From Sulfurimonas denitrificans DSM 1251 (lineage in GTDB: Bacteria; Campylobacterota; Campylobacteria; Campylobacterales; Sulfurimonadaceae): a DNA stretch of 64,000 bases. The notes beneath the pieces are model-generated. The model was not told where the DNA came from. It saw nothing but the letters and a program-made list of their open reading frames with translations, and did no database searches. Shown here in pieces: positions 58,641 to 64,000 of this stretch (its first letter is position 1; each line of letters starts with the position of its first letter). The DNA lies in the NCBI RefSeq assembly GCF_000012965.1, contig NC_007575.1:1240001-1304000 (forward strand), given 5' to 3'. A program made the position numbers and the translations under genes.

Positions 58641-59849
58641 CTATTTTATCCTATTTAAAGAGAGCTCATACTTAATACTCTCTTTTGTTTGCCCAACTAT
58701 CTGCTCTATACTCAGAGCTGCAGGAAATATTGGCTTAGAGAATGCTACTCTTATCTTTTTTGGTTTTGGAAATAGTTTGCCAGTTCCAAGCGCTTCATAA
58801 CTTCCATCAATTGTCACAGGAACAATTGGGATGTTAAATATCTTTGATAACATCGCAAAAAAGGGTCTAAATTCTAAGAGCTCTCCATCTCTAGTTCTAG
58901 CACCCTCTGGAAAAATAACAAGATTATTACCCTCTCTTAGAGGCAAAGCGCAATACTGCATTGTGTGTTTTAAATTTTGATTAGCATCTATTAGTATAGT
59001 CTGTCCATGTTTTGATATTGGACCCAAGAGTTTTGTTCCAAAAACCTGTTTGTAGGCAAGAAAAAAACTCCTCTTTAAAACAGCATAGGGCAAGAGAGCT
59101 TCAATTAAAAAACCATCCAGCATACTTTGATGAGATGGCGCTATGATACATGGATAGGATGGAATATTCTTATAACCTTTTACTTCAAGTCTAAAGTAGA
59201 GTTTGAAAATAGGAAATAAGATGCTCTTGTAGATAGACATAATTATAGGCGAGTAATATAGTTTTTCATCTATCTTCTCTTTTAGTATCTCATCCCACTT
59301 TGGCATTAATACTTTTATGGTACGGCTATATCTTTTTATGTACGCATGTAAGAGCCTCATGCTCATAATATTTGAAAATATAGCCTCATCAATTTTTACT
59401 CCAAAACTCTGCTCAATAAAAACAAAAAGCTCTACATAATTAAGAGAATCAAGCCCTAAATCAAGTTCAAGATGGGAGGATGGATAGATTTTATTTTTTG
59501 TAATTGTTGATATATACTCTCTTAGTACTTTATAAATTTCATCATCTATATCATCCTCTTTTATATGATTTTTTTCATCACTCAAGAGTTCATCTGAACT
59601 AAGCGAGCCAATTGGCGAGAGAAGGATTTTATACCCTTTTATCTTATCCTCACTATTTACATCAAGGTTATAAAGTTCAACGCCATACCACCTTATCTCC
59701 TCTGTAATGTTGATAATTTTTGCCTCTCTTAGAGCGTCAAAATTTGGATAGATAAATGCGAAATAGTAACCATCTTTAAGAGTTATTAGCGCCTCTTTTA
59801 TATATGGAGTGTAGGAGAGTAAAAGCTGTTCTTTGTTATGCAAATCCAT
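58641..59849 (-). CDS. ACP-domain/PlsC acyltransferase fusion lacking the adenylation core
   Basis: A 402-residue protein. Residues 1 to about 95 resemble the small C-terminal subdomain of AMP-binding enzymes (YIKEALITLKDGYYFAFIYP). Residues about 95-175 are an acyl-carrier domain with the phosphopantetheine site LGLDSLNYVEL (Ser near residue 132). Residues about 210-402 are a PlsC-type acyltransferase with SHQSMLDGF (HxxxxD) and FPEGARTRDG. The large ATP-binding half that would activate a fatty acid is missing, so acyl groups must come from elsewhere. It may be a decayed Aas-like enzyme or part of a split one. Confidence 0.75.
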   Translation of the reverse strand: MDLHNKEQLLLSYTPYIKEALITLKDGYYFAFIYPNFDALREAKIINITEEIRWYGVELYNLDVNSEDKIKGYKILLSPIGSLSSDELLSDEKNHIKEDDIDDEIYKVLREYISTITKNKIYPSSHLELDLGLDSLNYVELFVFIEQSFGVKIDEAIFSNIMSMRLLHAYIKRYSRTIKVLMPKWDEILKEKIDEKLYYSPIIMSIYKSILFPIFKLYFRLEVKGYKNIPSYPCIIAPSHQSMLDGFLIEALLPYAVLKRSFFLAYKQVFGTKLLGPISKHGQTILIDANQNLKHTMQYCALPLREGNNLVIFPEGARTRDGELLEFRPFFAMLSKIFNIPIVPVTIDGSYEALGTGKLFPKPKKIRVAFSKPIFPAALSIEQIVGQTKESIKYELSLNRIK

Positions 59850-59949
59850 ATTTTTTCTTTAATATAAGGTTTATATTTATAGCTAACTTAATGTCAAGCC
59901 TACCTTAAGAGCCAAAAGGTTAAAATACGCGAAAAAAACAAGGCTTTAT

Positions 59950-60504
59950 TTGTTAAATATTCCTAATTTTCTAGCATCTCTGCGTATTTTTATAGCTCCT
60001 ATTATGTTTTGGATAATCTTAAATCCATCTATTTTTACAGATAATGGTTATCACATCTCGTGGAGTTACTACACAGCTTCACTTCTTTTTGTTTTGGCTA
60101 GTGTAACTGATTTTTTTGATGGTTACATTGCACGAGAGTGGAATCAGATGACAATGCTTGGAGCAATTATTGACCCCTTGGCTGATAAAATGCTTATTAT
60201 TGCCGCATTTTTGGGGCTTATGATGGTTGGAGAAGCTAGTGCTTGGGCTATTTATATAATCATTATTCGTGAACTCTTTATCACAGGTATTCGTACTGTG
60301 GCACTTAGTGAGGGGTTAAATATAAAAGCATCATTTGCAGGAAAGGTTAAAACTGTTGTTCAGATGATTGCAATTGGTTTTTTGCTTATGCACTGGCCAT
60401 TTGGGACTGAACTTTTATGGCTTGCAGTCACACTCACAATCTACTCTGGTTTTGAGTATCTTTGGGGATTTAGAACTTCTCTTTTAGTGGAGCGAAGCAG
60501 ATGA
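59950..60504 (+). CDS. pgsA: CDP-diacylglycerol--glycerol-3-phosphate 3-phosphatidyltransferase
   Basis: A 184-residue membrane protein starting at TTG 59950. The CDP-alcohol phosphotransferase motif DGYIAREWNQMTMLGAIIDP, followed by LADK, gives the DG-x2-AR-x8-G-x3-D-x3-D pattern. It makes phosphatidylglycerophosphate for phosphatidylglycerol and cardiolipin. rseP overlaps by 4 bp. Confidence 0.92.
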   Translation: MLNIPNFLASLRIFIAPIMFWIILNPSIFTDNGYHISWSYYTASLLFVLASVTDFFDGYIAREWNQMTMLGAIIDPLADKMLIIAAFLGLMMVGEASAWAIYIIIIRELFITGIRTVALSEGLNIKASFAGKVKTVVQMIAIGFLLMHWPFGTELLWLAVTLTIYSGFEYLWGFRTSLLVERSR

Positions 60505-61553
60505 GTTTTTTAATATCTTTAGCAGTTTTATCAGCGCTTATATTTTTTCATGAGCTAGGTCACTACTTTGCAGCTCGTGCTATGGGTGTTCGTATAGAGG
60601 TTTTTAGTATTGGATTTGGCAAAAAAATCGCTTCATTTAACAGATGGGGGAGTGAGTGGAGATTGGCGCTTATTCCACTTGGCGGTTATGTAAGGATGAA
60701 AGGTCAAGACGATAGCGATCCTACAAAAAAGAGCTATGACAACGACAGCTACAATGTAAAAACTCCATTGCAGAAGATATTTATCCTTCTTGCTGGTCCT
60801 TTAGCAAATTTTGTTTTAGCTTTTTTCCTCTACTTTGTCATCGCTCTTGGCGGTCCAAACATCCTCTCTGCTGTGATTGGAAAGGTAGTAGAAAACTCTC
60901 CAGCACATGCAGCTGCCCTAGAGACAAACGACACAATCCGCTCTATAAATGGCGTAGAGATAACAACATGGGAAGAGATGGCAAAGTTTATAGAACTCTC
61001 TGATGGCTCACTTAAACTTGAAGTCCAAAGGGGAAAAGAGATAAAACAGATTATCTTAACTCCAAAAATTACTCAAACTACAAATATTTTTAATGAAGTT
61101 ATTGAAAAAAAGATGATAGGCATTGGAAGTGCGGGAGTTACTCATAAGCTTAATCTCGGCATCAGCGAGACTCTCTCTTATGCAACAAAACAGACAATAT
61201 TTGCTTCAACTCTAATCTTTAGTGGACTTAAAAAACTGCTATTTGGGGAGGTTCCTGCTAATGAACTTGGCGGTGTTATATCTATAGTAAAACTAACCTC
61301 AGATGCAAGTGAAGCTGGATGGATGAGCGTGCTCTTTTTTGCAGCTCTTATCTCTGTAAATCTTGGAGTTTTAAACCTCTTACCAATTCCAGCACTAGAT
61401 GGCGGGCATATCATGTTTAACCTCTATGAATTTCTCTTTAGAAGAGAGGTTAATGAAGCTATTATGATAAAACTAACAATTGTTGGTTGGGTGATACTTT
61501 TCTCATTAATGGGACTAGGACTTTACAACGATATAAACAGACTTATAGGATAG
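60501..61553 (+). CDS. rseP: Site-2 zinc metalloprotease RseP
   Basis: A 350-residue membrane protease. FFHELGHYFAAR holds the HExxH zinc site in helix 1, VFSIGFGKKIASF follows, a single PDZ domain spans about 115-200 (SINGVEITTWEEM), and LLPIPALDGGHIMF carries the third zinc ligand. It cleaves anti-sigma factors and leftover signal peptides within the membrane. E. coli RseP has two PDZ domains while this has one, the usual length for this lineage. Confidence 0.92.
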   Translation: MSFLISLAVLSALIFFHELGHYFAARAMGVRIEVFSIGFGKKIASFNRWGSEWRLALIPLGGYVRMKGQDDSDPTKKSYDNDSYNVKTPLQKIFILLAGPLANFVLAFFLYFVIALGGPNILSAVIGKVVENSPAHAAALETNDTIRSINGVEITTWEEMAKFIELSDGSLKLEVQRGKEIKQIILTPKITQTTNIFNEVIEKKMIGIGSAGVTHKLNLGISETLSYATKQTIFASTLIFSGLKKLLFGEVPANELGGVISIVKLTSDASEAGWMSVLFFAALISVNLGVLNLLPIPALDGGHIMFNLYEFLFRREVNEAIMIKLTIVGWVILFSLMGLGLYNDINRLIG

Positions 61554-61556
61554 ATA

Positions 61557-62231
61557 ATGACAAAAGAAGAGTACAAACTATATATTGATGATGTTATAAG
61601 AAGAGTTGAGTTTGCTAGAGTTAGATTTAACGATAAGCATATCGTAAAGATTGTTGCAATAAGTAAATATTCAACTTGCCAAGAGATAAAAGCACTCTAC
61701 GAGATAGGTCAAAGAGCCTTTGGTGAGAATAAAGCTCAAGACTTAAGAGTAAAAAGCAGTGAACTTGATGAACTGCCTCTTGAGTGGCATTTTGTAGGAA
61801 ACTTGCAAAAAAATAAAATCAACAATCTTCTAGATATTAACCCTTCACTTTTTCAAGCTCTTGACTCTTTAGAGTTAGCTCATGAGATTCAAAAAAAGCT
61901 ACATGTAAGAGATGTGAAACTAGAAGCGCTACTTCAGATAAACTCCGCAAAAGAGGAGTCTAAACATGGTGTTATGCCTGAAGATGCAGTGCAAATATAT
62001 AATCAAATAAAAAAAGAGTGTCCAAATATCACTCTTCGTGGCGTTATGAGTATCGGTGCACATACAGACGATAAAAAAATAATTAAAAAGAGTTTTGATA
62101 CAACTTATGGCATTTATAAAGAGCTAGAAGATGCAGATATCTGTTCTATGGGTATGAGTGGGGATTTTGAACTAGCTATCGAGTGCGGCTCAAACATGAT
62201 AAGATTAGGTTCTATCATGTTTAATAAGTAA
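61557..62231 (+). CDS. YggS-type pyridoxal phosphate homeostasis protein
   Basis: A 224-residue alanine-racemase-fold protein. VAISKYSTCQEIKALYEIGQ contains the PLP-binding lysine. FGENKAQDL, WHFVGNLQKNKI and the late MGMSGDFELAIECGSNMIRL bind the phosphate. It regulates PLP supply rather than acting as an enzyme. It follows rseP by 3 bp, and its stop lies in the bidirectional terminator. Confidence 0.93.
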   Translation: MTKEEYKLYIDDVIRRVEFARVRFNDKHIVKIVAISKYSTCQEIKALYEIGQRAFGENKAQDLRVKSSELDELPLEWHFVGNLQKNKINNLLDINPSLFQALDSLELAHEIQKKLHVRDVKLEALLQINSAKEESKHGVMPEDAVQIYNQIKKECPNITLRGVMSIGAHTDDKKIIKKSFDTTYGIYKELEDADICSMGMSGDFELAIECGSNMIRLGSIMFNK

Positions 62232-62254
62232 CTTCTCTTTATAAAAAGTTACTT
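62226..62254. terminator. Bidirectional terminator between yggS and the carbonic anhydrase gene
   Basis: A perfect 9-bp stem AAGTAACTT/AAGTTACTT with an 11-nt loop overlaps both stop codons (yggS on +, carbonic anhydrase on -). The AT-only ends give T-rich tails in both directions. Confidence 0.6.
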
Positions 62255-63007
62255 CATTACCTTTCTAGCATTTAATGGCTGAGTTGGTCTATTGTTCTCA
62301 TGTCCAAAAACATCGAAAAACTCTTTTATTTGCTCTTTTGAGAGAGTTGCATAATTTTTCAATACAAACCATCTAACTCCTTCACTGCATGGCGGAGTTG
62401 TAAGAGAACCATTAAATCTAAAATATGATTTATCTTTTGGAAGAATTTCGTTTATCATGCTTGATTGAAGTCCACAACCTGCTTTGGCATTAGCGCTATG
62501 TGGCATTTTATCCCAAATTTTTCTAAGAATTTCATTCTCTTTTCCTTCCTCAAACATAAGTGCGACAACTGCTAACTCTGCATCTTTTGAAGCATGCACA
62601 AAGTGTAGTTCTAGCGGAAAACTTTTCCCCTCAATCATATTTTCACTCGGTGTATGAAAATGAAACTGTTTTAGATTAAATACGGTTCCATCTATCTTTA
62701 TACTGCTCCCCTCTTTTACATCAACTTGAATCGTATGTCCATTGTTTACAATTCCAACAGCATCTGTTTTGTAGTTAAACTCTATGTTTTCAAGCCCATT
62801 TGTTACAACTACACCATCTTTTGAGATATTTATAGGAGATTGTGAACGTCCATTTTTACATGTACTATATTCAGGAGACAATTCGCCCCAATTTTGTGGA
62901 GCCTCGTGACCAGTATATCCCCAGTGGGTAGCTCCTCCAGCTGCAAAAAGAGAACTACTAACTAGCGCAGCAATAGCGTAACTTGATAACATTTTACCTA
63001 ATCTCAT
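62249..63007 (-). CDS. Alpha-class carbonic anhydrase, periplasmic
   Basis: A 252-residue protein with a signal peptide ending near residue 23 (LVSSSLFAAGG). Alpha-class features are HWGYTGHEAPQNWGEL, SPINI, the zinc histidines in FHFHTPSEN and ELHFVHAS, and LTTPPCSEGVRWFV. Two cysteines (about 49 and 202) can form the usual disulfide. It interconverts CO2 and bicarbonate in the periplasm, which fits an autotrophic or host-associated Campylobacterota lifestyle. It has its own upstream region. Confidence 0.93.
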   Translation of the reverse strand: MRLGKMLSSYAIAALVSSSLFAAGGATHWGYTGHEAPQNWGELSPEYSTCKNGRSQSPINISKDGVVVTNGLENIEFNYKTDAVGIVNNGHTIQVDVKEGSSIKIDGTVFNLKQFHFHTPSENMIEGKSFPLELHFVHASKDAELAVVALMFEEGKENEILRKIWDKMPHSANAKAGCGLQSSMINEILPKDKSYFRFNGSLTTPPCSEGVRWFVLKNYATLSKEQIKEFFDVFGHENNRPTQPLNARKVMK

Positions 63008-63138
63008 ATATAAACCTTTGTGATTATTTTGTCAAAATTTTGTCAAAAGATTGTATCGTATAAAAATTAAATAGAGATTTTTATAGCAACCTGTATGAAA
63101 AATTTGATAAAAAAGTAAAAAATAGAATAAAATAGCGT

Positions 63139-64000
63139 ATGAATAATAAAATATATGACCTTATAGTTGTTGGTGGCGGAGCTGCTGGAATGATAGCAGC
63201 CATAACTGCCTCAAGAGATAAAAAAAGTGTTCTTCTCCTAGAGAAACTCCCACAAATTGGTACAAAATTAAAAGCAACTGGTGGTGGAAGATGTAACCTC
63301 ACAAACACACTTGACAATGAAGAGTTTATGCAGATGTTTGGAAAAAACGGACGCTTTATGCAAGATGCACTTAATCTATTTGACCATAAATCACTTATGA
63401 ATTTTTTTAAAGAGATTGGTGTTGAAACACACGCACCTGATGGCTTTAGAGTTTTTCCTTCTTCACACTCTTCATCTACTATTATTGAAGCGCTTCTTAG
63501 TGAGATGCAAAGAGTTGGGGTTGAGATATTAAAATCCCAAAGAGTTAAAAAACTTCTACATGTAGAAGGAAAAATAGTTGGTGCCTCAAGTGAAACTCAA
63601 ACATTTTATACAAAAAATATCATAGTTGCAACAGGAGGACTTGGATATCCAACACTTGGCGCACAGGGCGATGGATTAGAGATGGCAAAAGAGGTAGGAC
63701 ATTTTATCACAGAGCTACATCCTGCTATGATGCCTCTTCAAACCAGAGAAAAATGGGTTGAGAAGTGTCGTGCCGATACAATCGCTAAAGTTGAACTTAG
63801 AGTAGATATGAAAAAACACTCAAAAATAAAAGCGTTTGGAGATTTAATTTTTACAAAAAATGGCATTAGAGGTCCTGTTGTTCTTGATGCTGCAAGGGAT
63901 TTAACTCCGCTGCTTGATAAGTATGGAGAGGTGCCAATTTTATTAAATCTTACAAAAGGGATGAATGAGGAGCAGCTTTTAAAACATATAAAAAACGAGG
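63139..64000 (+). CDS. HI0933/BaiN-family flavoprotein (3' end outside window)
   Basis: The first 287 codons are visible. VVGGGAAGMIAAITAS binds FAD, LLEKLPQIGTKLKATGGGRC with NLTN is the family signature, and VATGGLGYPTLGAQGDG and IRGPVVLDAARDL follow. These proteins are predicted aminoacetone-type or NAD(P)/FAD oxidoreductases of uncertain substrate. BaiN reduces bile-acid intermediates in gut clostridia, but that role should not be assumed here. The gene runs off the right edge. Confidence 0.88.
   Translation, partial: MNNKIYDLIVVGGGAAGMIAAITASRDKKSVLLLEKLPQIGTKLKATGGGRCNLTNTLDNEEFMQMFGKNGRFMQDALNLFDHKSLMNFFKEIGVETHAPDGFRVFPSSHSSSTIIEALLSEMQRVGVEILKSQRVKKLLHVEGKIVGASSETQTFYTKNIIVATGGLGYPTLGAQGDGLEMAKEVGHFITELHPAMMPLQTREKWVEKCRADTIAKVELRVDMKKHSKIKAFGDLIFTKNGIRGPVVLDAARDLTPLLDKYGEVPILLNLTKGMNEEQLLKHIKNE

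Overview
The window looks like chromosome of a low-GC Campylobacterota bacterium. The best guess is Sulfurimonas or a close relative. The support is recognition of protein families, an AT-rich genome with free use of GTG and TTG starts, a RibB with a dead GTP cyclohydrolase II half, an enoyl-ACP reductase with a Y-x6-K motif, and gene orders I recall from Campylobacter (ruvA-ddl-hydrolase-murF, murJ-cysS, pyrD-M16 peptidase-dapA-reductase). I see no rRNA, insertion sequence, CRISPR array or phage. The genes at positions 1-263 and 63139-64000 are cut by the window edges.

Layout. (1) 1-2905: end of a carboxynorspermidine synthase-like gene, a fused LplT-like transporter/acyltransferase and a DUF695/RraB protein. 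(2) 2970-7751: a flavin locus. A perfect Fur-box-like palindrome precedes an outer-membrane porin. Then come a secreted FMN-binding-domain protein, two small four-helix membrane proteins that look like paralogues, and, convergently, ribB-apbE (flavin synthesis and FMN transfer). (3) 7842-8177: initiator tRNA, tRNA-Gln, initiator tRNA behind a near-consensus promoter. (4) 8438-27557: a type I secretion and giant adhesin locus. It holds an ABC exporter, an HlyD adaptor, an orphan Cache-like sensor, a MotA/MotB-like proton-channel pair, a TolC fused to SPOR-like repeats, a degenerate GGDEF/EAL (LapD-like) protein, a small secreted protein and a Sel1 protein. An HDOD protein and the 1864-residue RTX adhesin lie on the opposite strand, and a decayed second copy of the adhesin's 3' end follows the adhesin gene.

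(5) 27764-31790: acetyltransferase, DUF2156 protein, tRNA-Gln, HIT protein and TRAP permeases without a binding protein. (6) 31796-40394: cell-wall and housekeeping genes (murF, hydrolase, ddl, ruvA, fapA-like, then murJ and cysS). (7) 40399-51753: a block of NDH-2-like, methyltransferase and DJ-1 genes, followed by a six-gene operon (UbiA, GtrA, DprE1, DprE2, PMT-type glycosyltransferase, HAD phosphatase). That operon carries homologues of the steps that make polyprenyl-phosphoryl-D-arabinose. A hydrolase and a copper ATPase follow. (8) 52006-64000: pyrD, M16 peptidase, dapA, enoyl-ACP reductase, hemD, a Spy/CpxP-like protein, a J-domain protein, GDPD, an ACP-acyltransferase fusion, pgsA, rseP, yggS, alpha-carbonic anhydrase and an HI0933-family flavoprotein.

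The most notable items are the Fur-box-linked flavinylation locus, the adhesin exporter with its own proton-channel pair but no visible LapG, the DprE-type operon, a 68-nt two-hairpin repeat present twice, and the over-represented octamer TACATGTA. All family calls come from reading translated sequence. No database search was run.
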